This document shows positions 7,913-13,856 of a stretch of DNA of 22,722 nt, one piece after another; the first letter of the stretch is position 1, and each line of letters opens with the position of its first letter. The notes below the pieces were generated by a model. It did not search any database and was not told the DNA's origin. It saw only the letters and a list, made by a program, of their open reading frames with translations. This DNA is from a virus: the IMG/VR virus record IMGVR_UViG_3300025687_000353, positions 1 to 22,722 of that record; one strand, given 5' to 3'. Position numbers and translations under genes: made by a program.

Positions 7913-8056
7913 TCAACCAACTTTGGCGACAGTGATGCCGCCCCATGACCCACACAACGATTGATCGCCCAGTGAGTAGGCGACGGTGCCAAGCCGCCGC
8001 GCACCAAGAACAGTCTTGGCCTGTGATTGCTTTATGCGAGATGCGGGAGAGATCAT
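7913..8056 (-). CDS. Small hypothetical protein (47 aa)
   Basis: A short frame fills the space between the o-spanin-like gene and the Trp-repeat gene. Its ATG at 8056 follows the TAG of the upstream gene with no gap (TAGATG), and it ends in TGA ten bases before the next ATG. The product starts MISPASRIKQSQAKTVLGAR and continues with LGTVAYSLGDQSLCGSWGGITVAKVG. The SD is weak (GGTGG), so translation would depend on coupling. No transmembrane helix or motif is evident, and I do not recognise a family. It is supported by its exact fit between neighbours and by the absence of a better frame here. The longer frame at 7878-8138 has an unnatural Trp/Arg/His-rich composition. Confidence 0.55.
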   Translation of the reverse strand: MISPASRIKQSQAKTVLGARRLGTVAYSLGDQSLCGSWGGITVAKVG

Positions 8057-8257
8057 CTAGCCACCACACAGTCCACTGACCTGTTCGTTGTGGACGATCA
8101 CGTCGGTCAGTAGTCCGAGATCGTTGCGAGCCAGCCACTCGACTGTCCGTTGGGTGTCAAACAGAATTGGCGAGGCGATGTCGCAGTAGCTGTCAGTCTG
8201 GACGGCGCACCCAGCGACCAGCGCGAGACACGATGTCAGGGTCAGCGTTGATTTCAT
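8057..8257 (-). CDS. o-spanin-like (Rz1-type) lipoprotein (66 aa)
   Basis: The ATG at 8257 has a strong SD (AAGGAG, seven bases upstream) and was preferred over the longer open frame. The first 17 residues form a lipoprotein signal: K2, a hydrophobic core LTLTSCLALVAG, and lipobox V-A-G-C with the lipidated Cys at 17. The mature part (CDIASPILFD, then WLARNDLGLLTDVIVHNEQVSGLC) matches a pattern I recognise from small phage lipoproteins encoded beside endolysins. The 5' 65 bases overlap the end of the i-spanin-like gene in another frame, the usual Rz/Rz1 layout. Expected role: outer-membrane subunit of the spanin complex that fuses the inner and outer membranes in the last step of lysis. This implies a Gram-negative host. 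Confidence 0.68.
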   Translation of the reverse strand: MKSTLTLTSCLALVAGCAVQTDSYCDIASPILFDTQRTVEWLARNDLGLLTDVIVHNEQVSGLCGG

Positions 8258-8420
8258 CTTCGATCTCCTTGGCCCTATTGATCTGGTCCAGCCGCTGGCG
8301 GTCGATTTTCGTCCGCTGGCGATCAATACCTCGCTGAACACCTGACCAGTAGAGACCAAAGAGGCCAGCCACAAAGGCCAGCGCGACCAGCGCGTAGAGT
8401 TGCAGTCTAGCGCCGACCAT
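8193..8420 (-). CDS. i-spanin-like (Rz-type) membrane protein (75 aa)
   Basis: I chose the ATG at 8420; the open frame extends to 8489, but that part reads as an out-of-frame copy of the endolysin end. Residues 6-27 (LQLYALVALAFVAGLFGLYWSG) form an N-terminal membrane segment. They are followed by a charged, coiled-coil-like stretch (RGIDRQRTKIDRQRLDQINRAKEIEDEI) and a short basic tail. Type II topology with a periplasmic coiled coil is the i-spanin pattern, though it is short compared with lambda Rz (153 residues). It overlaps the endolysin end by 14 bases and contains the start of the lipoprotein gene. Membrane topology is clear from the sequence; spanin function is inferred from the cassette. 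Confidence 0.68.
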   Translation of the reverse strand: MVGARLQLYALVALAFVAGLFGLYWSGVQRGIDRQRTKIDRQRLDQINRAKEIEDEINADPDIVSRAGRWVRRPD

Positions 8421-9024
8421 CTGCCCACGCCCTGATCCGCTCGCGCATGATCCACAGACCCAATAGCACGACCAGCACACAGCCGCCAATAGCCACTAGC
8501 TGGGCAGTGCCGTCAAGCGCCCCTGTCGCCGCCACAGCGCCGCCCACACCGGAGGCAATCTGCGCTGCCGAGGCTTGGACCGTCGTGGACTGCACCGGGC
8601 TTGTACGAGGCTCTGCGGGCTTCTGGTTGGGTGTGTAGTCTCTGGCCGGATACGCATCGCGATCCAGTTCAAAGTGTGGGCCATCGCGGAACTTCGTCCA
8701 TCGTCCACCCCACTGAATCGCCACGCCTTCCAACGCTGCCGCTGCCTCGACCGCAGGGCCAAGGTGGTCGTAGAAGGCCCACGAAAACGACGGACCATCA
8801 GGACCAATGGGGACCAGATCAACCGCGTGGCCGGTCAGGTGTCGGCTGTTCATGGTCTTCGACGCGCCAGACGCAACCAGTTGTCTCTGCCGCTCTGTCG
8901 TCCGCAGTCCTTCGATGACCACGAAGTCAACGGGGCTTTCTTGCAGCGCCCGGTCGATCACCCGACGCAGGTCAGGGTGTATCCCCCTGAGATTGTTCAG
9001 GCTGCGTTGGCTATAGCGTCTCAT
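8407..9024 (-). CDS. Endolysin, M15-type peptidase with C-terminal membrane segment (205 aa)
   Basis: Residues 10-125 are a peptidase M15 (VanY / L-alanyl-D-glutamate endopeptidase-like) domain. SRHLTGHAVDL gives the zinc ligands H62 and D69, and DGPHFELD gives H117. A Pro/Gln/Thr-rich linker (130-160) leads to a hydrophobic segment at about 174-193 (LVAIGGCVLVVLLGLWIM) followed by a basic tail (RERIRAW...GRR). Expected role: cleaving peptide stems of murein at lysis. The ATG overlaps the upstream TGA (ATGA), with GGAG five bases before it. The C-terminal membrane anchor is unusual; most M15 endolysins are soluble and released by a holin. Here the catalytic domain could be tethered until the membrane is breached, or the segment could act as a built-in pinholin-like element (inference). 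Confidence 0.82.
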   Translation of the reverse strand: MRRYSQRSLNNLRGIHPDLRRVIDRALQESPVDFVVIEGLRTTERQRQLVASGASKTMNSRHLTGHAVDLVPIGPDGPSFSWAFYDHLGPAVEAAAALEGVAIQWGGRWTKFRDGPHFELDRDAYPARDYTPNQKPAEPRTSPVQSTTVQASAAQIASGVGGAVAATGALDGTAQLVAIGGCVLVVLLGLWIMRERIRAWADGRR

Positions 9025-9290
9025 CGCCGCTCCATTGCCATCAGGATACGATCCGTCTTGTCCATAAGGCTGTCGATCTGCGCTTCAATCCGGCCAAGCT
9101 GGACCGCCTGCTGTTGCGCCCGGTCGGTGATCTCGCCCACCTTCACCTCTACGTGATCGAGGCGCTTGGTGTTGTTGTCCACGTCCGACGACATCTGCGA
9201 AAACATCCAGACGACGCCGACACCCTGCACCAGCAGGCCGACAAGGAGAGTGACCGGAACAGATTTTGAGAGGTGCCAGCTTTCGTCCAT
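9021..9290 (-). CDS. Small membrane protein with coiled coil, candidate holin (89 aa)
   Basis: The N-terminus MDESWHLSKSVPVTLLVGLLVQGVGVVWMF has one membrane segment at about residues 10-30. It is followed by a long heptad-rich helix (MSSDVDNNTKRLDHVEVKVGEITDRAQQQAVQLGRIEAQIDSLMDKTDRIL). This one-TM plus coiled-coil form is common directly ahead of phage endolysins, where it is often labelled holin or holin-like. It is followed by the endolysin with a four-base ATGA overlap. An AAGG lies a few bases before the ATG. A single TM makes a canonical class I or II holin unlikely, so a class III-like holin or an accessory lysis protein is possible. Assignment to the lysis module is firm; the holin call is an inference from position. 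Confidence 0.6.
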   Translation of the reverse strand: MDESWHLSKSVPVTLLVGLLVQGVGVVWMFSQMSSDVDNNTKRLDHVEVKVGEITDRAQQQAVQLGRIEAQIDSLMDKTDRILMAMERR

Positions 9291-9301
9291 TTTGCCTTAC
9301 C

Positions 9302-9613
9302 TTACCACGGTGTGCCTTGGATCGTCGGTGGGGTCTGCTGGTCTCGGATTTGCTTCTCGACCAGCGCCTCGACCGCGCCCATGTCGAAGCCCTCGGAGTG
9401 CCAAACCCATCCCAGAACATCCGATTGCGTCAGTTCTGCGAACGGCTTGAAGTCCGGCGCGGATGCATCGGGCGCGAAGGACACGGACCCGTAGACGAGA
9501 CCCTTGGTGCCGTCTGACTCATCCTCTCCGGTGCATTCCCAATGGGCTTGGGTGACCCCGCCGTCAGCAGCGTTGCGATCCAGTTGGAGGATCTTCCATT
9601 CAAGTGCAATCAT
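9302..9613 (-). CDS. Small conserved phage protein, DUF7936-like (103 aa)
   Basis: I chose the ATG at 9613: it has GGAG seven bases upstream, overlapping the stop region of the fibre gene, whereas the longer frame to 9655 reads into that gene. The product begins MIALEWKILQLDRN. It carries a strand-rich middle (VTQAHWECTG, LVYGSVSFAP), then FKPFAELTQSDVLGWVWHSEG, EALVEKQIRDQQTPP and an ending GTPW. The pattern of F-x-P-[FY]-A-[DE]-L-T-x-[ED]-x-V-[IL]-G-W and a terminal PW is one I associate with a widespread small phage family of unknown function found beside tail fibres. It may be a fibre chaperone or accessory protein, which is inferred from place only. Confidence 0.62.
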   Translation of the reverse strand: MIALEWKILQLDRNAADGGVTQAHWECTGEDESDGTKGLVYGSVSFAPDASAPDFKPFAELTQSDVLGWVWHSEGFDMGAVEALVEKQIRDQQTPPTIQGTPW

Positions 9614-9624
9614 TTTTAGTCTCC

Positions 9625-11037
9625 CTACCAAGTCGAAAGCGCCGCGCGCTTCCATGTGTTTGCTGCCACGCAGACATAAATGTAATTGCTGTTCCAGCAG
9701 ATCAGACCGGGGTTACCACCTGCCGACGCGCTGGGCGGGGTTTGGGCCGTGCGAATGCGGATCGCATCCGAGTTCACATCGAGCGCCTCAGTGGGGTTCG
9801 TCGTGCCGATGCCGACAGTGCCATCGCTTTTGATCCGCATCCTTTCAGACGAGTTGGTCGTGAAACGCATCGAGTTGTCCGTATGAAAGTACAACAGCGT
9901 TCCTACTTCGGCGGCGTCAGTGTCCGAAAAAGTCATGCCGCCCGAGGCCCCATTGCCTCCAAGACAGGCCACATATGCGCCCGCTGCGGTCGACCCATTC
10001 CCCGAACTCACTACCACGGTGGTGTTGCCATGCAGAGAGGGCGTGGACGACACGGCTCCACCCAGGCGACTCACCTGCATCCGCGCTACGGGCGTCGTGT
10101 CGCCGATGCCGACCCGGTCGTTGGTCGCGTCAACATAGAGCGTGTTGGTGTCCACGGTCAGACCAGCAAAGGCGGGGCTATCGGTAGTAGCCACCCCTTG
10201 GTTAAGAGCCTTGACGGACGCCTCAGATGTCAGTTCGCTGTCCATGAGTGCGCCTGCAGCCGTGACATTAGTGGCATCTGTTACATCTGCCCCAGACTCG
10301 ATCCCGTCGAGCTTGGTCCCGTCCGTCGCAACATCACGTCCGTCCACGGTACCGCTGACGATAATGTTTCCGTTGATCTCGGCATTACCGACAACATCAA
10401 GCGTTTCAGAGGGGCTAGCGGTACTGATGCCCACCCGGTTGTTCGTGGCATCCACGTAGAGCGTGTTGGTGTCTACGGTCAGCCCCGCAAACGAAGGACT
10501 ATCGGTAGTCGCTACACCTTGGTTGAGAGCTTTGACGGACGATATGGACGCCAACTCGCTGTCCATCAATGCGCCCGCAGCCGTGACGTTAGCGGTATCT
10601 GTTACATCTGCCCCAGCTTCGATGCCAGCCAACTTGGTTTGTTCGGCATCCGTAAATGCGTTAGTGTTTGCGTTGCTCTCGTATGCCGTTTTGATTTCAG
10701 CGGCAGTCTGATCAGCAGTAGCCCCAGCTTCGATGCCGTCGAGCTTGGTGCCGTCCGTAGCGACATCACGGCCATCCACAGTACCGCTGACGATAATGTT
10801 TCCGTTGATCTCGGCATTACCGACAACATCAAGCGCCTCGGTTGGGGTGGCTGTGCCGATGCCCACCCGGTTGTTCGTGGCATCCACGTAGAGCGTGTTG
10901 GTATCGACTGTTAGGCCGGAAAATGATGGCGCGTCGCCGCTCTGATATTTGTCGGAATTAAGATTGTTGAAGTTGGCATCAACCTCATCATGCGTGAGGG
11001 CCGACCCTTTTCCAGCTCTGGTTACAATGGTTGACAT
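9625..11037 (-). CDS. Modular repeat-containing tail fibre protein (470 aa)
   Basis: The N-terminal TRAGKGSALTHDEVDANFNNLN is a common fibre attachment module. The shaft is built from long repeats: DTNTLYVDATN(N/D)RVGI at 45, 189 and 296; EALDVVGNAEINGNIIVSGT-type segments at 68 and 212; DGRDVATDGTKLDGIE twice; and GALMDSEL/SVKALNQGVATTDS twice. Residues 320-470 are a distinct tip with GTVGIGTTNPTEALDV near 407 and a C-terminal LICWNSNYIYVCVAANTWKRAAL, a small terminal domain found in many fibres. VGIGT-x-x-P repeats are usual in trimeric beta-rich fibres. The DNA repeats are near-identical, so the gene is a recombination hotspot. The ATG at 11037 has GGGG seven bases upstream. Confidence 0.8.
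   Translation of the reverse strand: MSTIVTRAGKGSALTHDEVDANFNNLNSDKYQSGDAPSFSGLTVDTNTLYVDATNNRVGIGTATPTEALDVVGNAEINGNIIVSGTVDGRDVATDGTKLDGIEAGATADQTAAEIKTAYESNANTNAFTDAEQTKLAGIEAGADVTDTANVTAAGALMDSELASISSVKALNQGVATTDSPSFAGLTVDTNTLYVDATNNRVGISTASPSETLDVVGNAEINGNIIVSGTVDGRDVATDGTKLDGIESGADVTDATNVTAAGALMDSELTSEASVKALNQGVATTDSPAFAGLTVDTNTLYVDATNDRVGIGDTTPVARMQVSRLGGAVSSTPSLHGNTTVVVSSGNGSTAAGAYVACLGGNGASGGMTFSDTDAAEVGTLLYFHTDNSMRFTTNSSERMRIKSDGTVGIGTTNPTEALDVNSDAIRIRTAQTPPSASAGGNPGLICWNSNYIYVCVAANTWKRAALSTW
10294..10491 (-). repeat. Long fibre-gene repeat, copy 2
   Basis: Codes for residues 183-248 of the repeat fibre and pairs with the copy at 10726-10923. A third, truncated copy (residues 290-313, 10099-10170) holds only the DTNTLYVDATNDRVGIGD part. 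Spacing between the DTNTLY starts is 144 and then 107 codons, so the third unit looks like a partial duplication or a deletion. Confidence 0.82.
10726..10923 (-). repeat. Long fibre-gene repeat, copy 1
   Basis: Codes for residues 39-104 of the repeat fibre. It is highly similar at the DNA level to 10294-10491. The longest shared stretches cover the region coding GNAEINGNIIVSGTVDG and the DTNTLYVDATN segment. Confidence 0.85.
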
Positions 11038-11050
11038 TGCGCGGCCCCAA

Positions 11051-11434
11051 TCAGTCCAAGGTTACATCGATGTCGCCAGCCGGGAACCGCAACACGTCGC
11101 CGGTATCAATGGCCCTCGACGCAGACAGCGATGCATACGCGATCTGCGACCCAGCCGTAGCATGGTCAAAGATTGCAGCGTGTGTGACTGTACCCCAAGA
11201 ACCCGTCGCGGTCGGAAATTCAACAGCACTGGTGTTGCTGGCGGTGTCCCCGCTGACGCTCAAGGTCACGGCGATACGTGAGTAATTGTTTCCAGTGATT
11301 TCGGTGGCACCGCCGCCGGTTTCACCGGGATTGGCGGTGAACAGGCCAACATACCACACAGTCGGGCGTGTGACGCTGTCTGCCGTAAACGCCCACTTTA
11401 GGATGTTCGTCTCATACGTATTCGAGAAGCTCAT
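11051..11434 (-). CDS. Tail fibre-like phage protein (127 aa)
   Basis: The ATG at 11434 was chosen over a TTG at 11479; it is preceded by AGGGA about eight bases away. The sequence starts MSFSNTYETNILKWAF and continues VWYVGLFTANPGETGGGATEITGNNYSRIAVTL, EFPTATGSWGTVTHAAIFD and a terminal GDVLRFPAGDIDVTLD. This is a clear match to a very common small phage family (YVALxTAxP...EvxGxxYxRxxV...FPxATxxWGxVTHxxIfD...) usually labelled tail fibre protein. It lies directly before the large repeat fibre gene, with 13 bases between them. Likely a beta-sandwich virion or tail component. The family match is confident; the exact position in the virion is not known to me. Confidence 0.75.
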   Translation of the reverse strand: MSFSNTYETNILKWAFTADSVTRPTVWYVGLFTANPGETGGGATEITGNNYSRIAVTLSVSGDTASNTSAVEFPTATGSWGTVTHAAIFDHATAGSQIAYASLSASRAIDTGDVLRFPAGDIDVTLD

Positions 11435-11493
11435 AGCCAAGTTCCCTGATGCCTGATTATTTCTACCACGCCACGCCAAAACACGATAGTGAA

Positions 11494-11883
11494 CTACGTT
11501 TGCAGCAGGCGCTCCATGTCTGACGTTTCCGCGTCGTTGCTGAAAAATTCACAAGGAACGCGCAATGTTGCGCGTTCCGGAACGCGCAATGTTGCGCGCT
11601 TTGGAAGATCGCTGATGGTCAGTAGTCGCACGGCCATTCTATCGCACGTGAAAAGAGCAACAATGTCGCAGTGACTGATGTTGCCGATGTAAAACTTGTA
11701 TTTTCTCGAGGTCTCGCAAGAACTTGACGACTTGACTTCGACCCTGATCATGCGCTCGGACGGCGTGCAAACAAGCAGATCGTACCTATCGGAAACGTGG
11801 AATACATCAAAGCCAGCAAGTGTCATCTTTCCGGCGACTATGAACTCACCGGCCCTGCCGATCCTTGTTGGCGATGACTTCAT
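11494..11883 (-). CDS. Small PD-(D/E)XK endonuclease-like protein (129 aa)
   Basis: The order of motifs fits a small PD-(D/E)XK nuclease of the Hjc / intron-endonuclease type: a helix with E13 (RIGRAGEFIVAGKMTLAGFDVF), D35 in SDRYDLLVC, and E49-V-E/V-K51 in RMIRVEVKSSS, with the catalytic Lys at 51. Residues 62-80 (YKFYIGNISHCDIVALFTC) provide the next strands. The ATG overlaps the stop of the adaptor gene (TGATG). It sits between capsid-adaptor and fibre genes, where no nuclease is needed for assembly. By rough count its GC is about 52 percent, lower than neighbours, suggesting a later arrival. It could be a free-standing homing-type nuclease, a junction resolvase or a defence/exclusion factor. 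Residues 97-112 contain a tandem RATLRVP duplication. Confidence 0.68.
   Translation of the reverse strand: MKSSPTRIGRAGEFIVAGKMTLAGFDVFHVSDRYDLLVCTPSERMIRVEVKSSSSCETSRKYKFYIGNISHCDIVALFTCDRMAVRLLTISDLPKRATLRVPERATLRVPCEFFSNDAETSDMERLLQT
11555..11602. repeat. Tandem 24-bp palindromic unit inside the nuclease gene
   Basis: The first unit (11555-11578) is an inverted repeat with 11-base perfect arms, GGAACGCGCAA and TTGCGCGTTCC, around a TG centre. The second (11579-11602) repeats the first 20 or so bases exactly, then diverges, leaving 7-base perfect inner arms. The units are in frame and code RATLRVPE then RATLRVPC. The second copy could fold against the first as well. Confidence 0.93.
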
Positions 11884-12503
11884 CAGGCCATAGCCTTCGC
11901 TCGCATTCTGATCGAGGACGAGCCAATTCTCGCTCGGTCGCTTTGGACCGAAAGGGACTCAACAGCCTGCCTGTAGAGGCCACCCCACACGGAGATCCTC
12001 TCATCGTCCTTGAGGTATGGTGCGGCCTGCAGGAGCGTGCCGTACAGGTACACATCCGGGGCTGCAGTCAGCAGCCAGTTCTGCGCGACACTGTTAGACA
12101 GTGCGTCAATCTTGGCGTAGTACGTCAGCTCGCCGTCATATGTGCCATCCGGCGTGGGCACGACTTGGAACTCAGAGCCAATCATGGTGAAGAACAGGGG
12201 CTTCCCATTGGACGACCGCAGGGAAAGCTCTTCAGCGGCCTGATCCGGCGTCACATATTCGAGCGTGACTACTGGGGACGTGTTAAGTTGGAACCGGATG
12301 TTCTGCAGCCAGTCAGACGGCACAGCGGTATACCCGCTGTCGATCTCAGCGGTGGCGCGCTTGATCATGCGGTAGTCGCGCACCTCGCGCTGTATTGCCG
12401 CCTCGGCGAGGGAAATGAATGTCGGGATGACAGATGTCAGATCATCCCTAATAAGCCAATCAGCGACAGCAGATTTCAGCTCGGTATACGTGGTAATGCT
12501 CAC
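11883..12503 (-). CDS. Head-to-tail adaptor protein (206 aa)
   Basis: The GTG start overlaps the upstream TGA (GTGA) and has GAGGTG about seven bases before it. The sequence follows the SU10/P22 gp4-type adaptor pattern: TTYTELKSAVADWLIRDDLTSVIPTFISLAEAAIQREVRDYRM at the N-terminus, then GYTAVPSDWLQNIRFQL, FQVVPTPDGTYDGELTYYAKIDALS, and a C-terminal helix with WLLTAAPDVYLYGTLLQAAPYLKDDERI...W. These proteins form the ring that binds the portal and receives the tail. The length of about 200 residues is normal. Position two genes after the capsid protein agrees. Confidence 0.78.
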   Translation of the reverse strand: MSITTYTELKSAVADWLIRDDLTSVIPTFISLAEAAIQREVRDYRMIKRATAEIDSGYTAVPSDWLQNIRFQLNTSPVVTLEYVTPDQAAEELSLRSSNGKPLFFTMIGSEFQVVPTPDGTYDGELTYYAKIDALSNSVAQNWLLTAAPDVYLYGTLLQAAPYLKDDERISVWGGLYRQAVESLSVQSDRARIGSSSIRMRAKAMA

Positions 12504-12808
12504 AGCCGCCCACCTCTTGTCCGAAAGGCCAGATTGTCAGGGTCATTCAGCCACTTTTTCAAAGCCGCTGGATCATCTGCGATCCCGCGTTTTTTCAAAT
12601 CGTAGTAAACCGAGAGAGGTATTGACGCGACGCGCGCCAGATCACCCCACTTCGCCTTGCTATCGATATCCGTGTAGCTGCGTGAATTTTGCCGCGAGAT
12701 GGCAGAAACGTCTTGCACGGTTTCAATCGCAAACTCGCCATTGTCTTTGACGTGCCAATAGCGAGTGATCCCGCTTGCTGGGTCAGTATCAAAAACTCGC
12801 TTACTCAT
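12500..12808 (-). CDS. Conserved phage protein between capsid and adaptor genes (102 aa)
   Basis: The sequence MSKRVFDTDPASGITRYWHVKDNGEFAIETVQDVSAI, then RSYTDIDSKAKWGDLARVASIPLSVYYDLKKRGIADDPAALKKWLNDPDNLAFRTRGGRL, matches a small conserved family that I recognise from many podovirus genomes at this same place. The IPLxxYYDLKxxGI-DDPxALKxWLNDPDNxxFRTRxGR block is its hallmark. Its function is not known to me; a connector or head-completion role is suggested by position. The ATG is preceded by a run of six G. It overlaps the adaptor gene by four bases. Upstream lies the tetraloop hairpin at 12829-12854, so its expression relative to the capsid protein may be lowered there. Confidence 0.7.
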   Translation of the reverse strand: MSKRVFDTDPASGITRYWHVKDNGEFAIETVQDVSAISRQNSRSYTDIDSKAKWGDLARVASIPLSVYYDLKKRGIADDPAALKKWLNDPDNLAFRTRGGRL

Positions 12809-12828
12809 TGGCCCCCCAAGAGCTAATA

Positions 12829-12854
12829 GGGAGGGCCACCGAAGCAGCCCTCCC
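12829..12854 (-). terminator. cUUCGg-capped hairpin after capsid gene (attenuator or weak terminator)
   Basis: On the minus-strand transcript the 8-base arms GGGAGGGC and GCCCUCCC pair perfectly. Two U-G/G-U wobble pairs and a C-G pair then close a UUCG loop, giving an 11-pair stem with an extra-stable tetraloop. It starts nine bases past the capsid TGA. It is not followed by a T run (TATTAGCTCTT), so it may act as an RNA 3'-end stabiliser or partial terminator rather than a full stop. Confidence 0.75.
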
Positions 12855-12863
12855 CAATTGTCA

Positions 12864-13817
12864 TCACGACGTGGTCAGGTCGGCGATGAGGCCGTGGGCC
12901 GCCTCATTAGCAACCTTCAGGCCACCCTCCCAGATCAGCATCGCTTTCGACGCATCGCCGGTCTTTGCCAGATCGACCTTCTGGATCGGGCGCAGGTTGC
13001 AGACAGCCGCATATTCGGTGTCCAGAACCCAAGCGTCACGAGCACGCTGGAAACGGTTCGGGACGACCGACAGGGTGCCGAAGTCCGACATATACACGTC
13101 GGCAGCGCCAATGATAGTGGTCGGGCCGTCAGCCGGAGCCATGTAGCGCTGGGCAGCGATACCAGCGAAGCCGGATACCTTCTGCTTGTTGAACGCGCCA
13201 ACCATGAGCACGGTCGGGTTGCCGCCAGCAGTCCAGACGGACGACATAACCGACTTCAGCATGTCTTCGGTGAAGGCGCGCTGAGTGCCGTCGGTGCGGG
13301 CATTCGTACCGTCGCCGGTCGGGGAGGCACCGCTGGTACCAATGCTGTCGTTGGTGGCGATCCAAGCGCCCAGACCTGCGGTCTCAGGGGCGGTGGACGA
13401 GTTACCAGCGACGCGCGCATTGTTGTCGGTCAGGACCGCCTCGATGTCGCGCTTCAGCTCCTTGCCGCGCTTGGCAACCTGATAGGCCATCTCGCTATCA
13501 CGGCCAGCCTTGTCCACGGCCTCGAGGTTGTCGGAAACGACAACGGTGCGGCGCAGGATGTGGGTGTAGTTGCCGTGCCGGGTGGTGGCCGCAGTCGAGT
13601 CAAACGACGAAACGTCGTCACCCGAAATGCGCGCGGTGGTCGCAGCAGCCGCCAGAGAGTCGGTCTGCCACTCGAAGAAGGTGTTGGACACGCTTTCAGA
13701 GCCGACATTCGACTGGAACGGGGTCTCTTCGGGCGAGATGTTTGCGATAACGTCGCTGAGCGACTCGCGGATACCTTTCGCATCGAAATGCGTGAAGGTG
13801 TTGGTTACGATAGCCAT
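12864..13817 (-). CDS. Major capsid protein, SU10 / DUF5309-like (317 aa)
   Basis: The sequence follows the pattern of SU10-type HK97-fold capsid proteins: an N-terminal TNTFTHFDAKGIRESLSDVIANISPEETPF, then FFEWQTDSL, HGNYTHILRRTVVVSDNLEAVDKAGRDSEMAYQVAKRGKELKRDIEAVL, a glycine/threonine-rich middle, NPTVLMVGAFNKQKVSGFAG, VYMSDFGTLSVVPNRFQ and a C-terminal KAMLIWEGGLKVANEAAHGLI. About 320 residues is normal for the group. It assembles the icosahedral shell over the scaffold encoded just upstream. The ATG has a strong SD (GAGGAG, five bases before), but that SD is part of a hairpin. No protease gene is seen nearby, consistent with families that do not cleave a long delta domain. Confidence 0.85.
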   Translation of the reverse strand: MAIVTNTFTHFDAKGIRESLSDVIANISPEETPFQSNVGSESVSNTFFEWQTDSLAAAATTARISGDDVSSFDSTAATTRHGNYTHILRRTVVVSDNLEAVDKAGRDSEMAYQVAKRGKELKRDIEAVLTDNNARVAGNSSTAPETAGLGAWIATNDSIGTSGASPTGDGTNARTDGTQRAFTEDMLKSVMSSVWTAGGNPTVLMVGAFNKQKVSGFAGIAAQRYMAPADGPTTIIGAADVYMSDFGTLSVVPNRFQRARDAWVLDTEYAAVCNLRPIQKVDLAKTGDASKAMLIWEGGLKVANEAAHGLIADLTTS

Positions 13818-13820
13818 GTT

Positions 13821-13849
13821 GGCTCCTCACAGTTTCCATGCGAGGAGCC
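13821..13849 (-). promoter_or_regulatory. Hairpin covering the capsid gene ribosome binding site
   Basis: In the minus-strand transcript GGCUCCUC (13842-13849) can pair perfectly with GAGGAGCC (13821-13828) across a 13-base loop. The right arm is the SD itself, ending three bases before the ATG at 13817. Folding would hide the SD of the most heavily made virion protein unless it is opened by ribosomes finishing the scaffold gene (its TGA is at 13857-13859, eight bases upstream of the stem) or by a trans factor. The structure is seen; the regulation is inferred. Confidence 0.7.
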
Positions 13850-13856
13850 TACGTCC

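Noticed and set aside
7878-8138. 86-residue minus-strand frame across the gap before the Trp-repeat gene
   Set aside because: Composition (Trp, Arg, His, Cys-rich) is unlike a real protein, and it overlaps both the lipoprotein gene and the better-fitting 47-residue ORF.
9604-10914. 436-residue plus-strand open frame opposite the repeat fibre
   Set aside because: It mirrors the fibre gene's DNA repeats, so its internal repeats are explained by the sense gene; no independent coding evidence.
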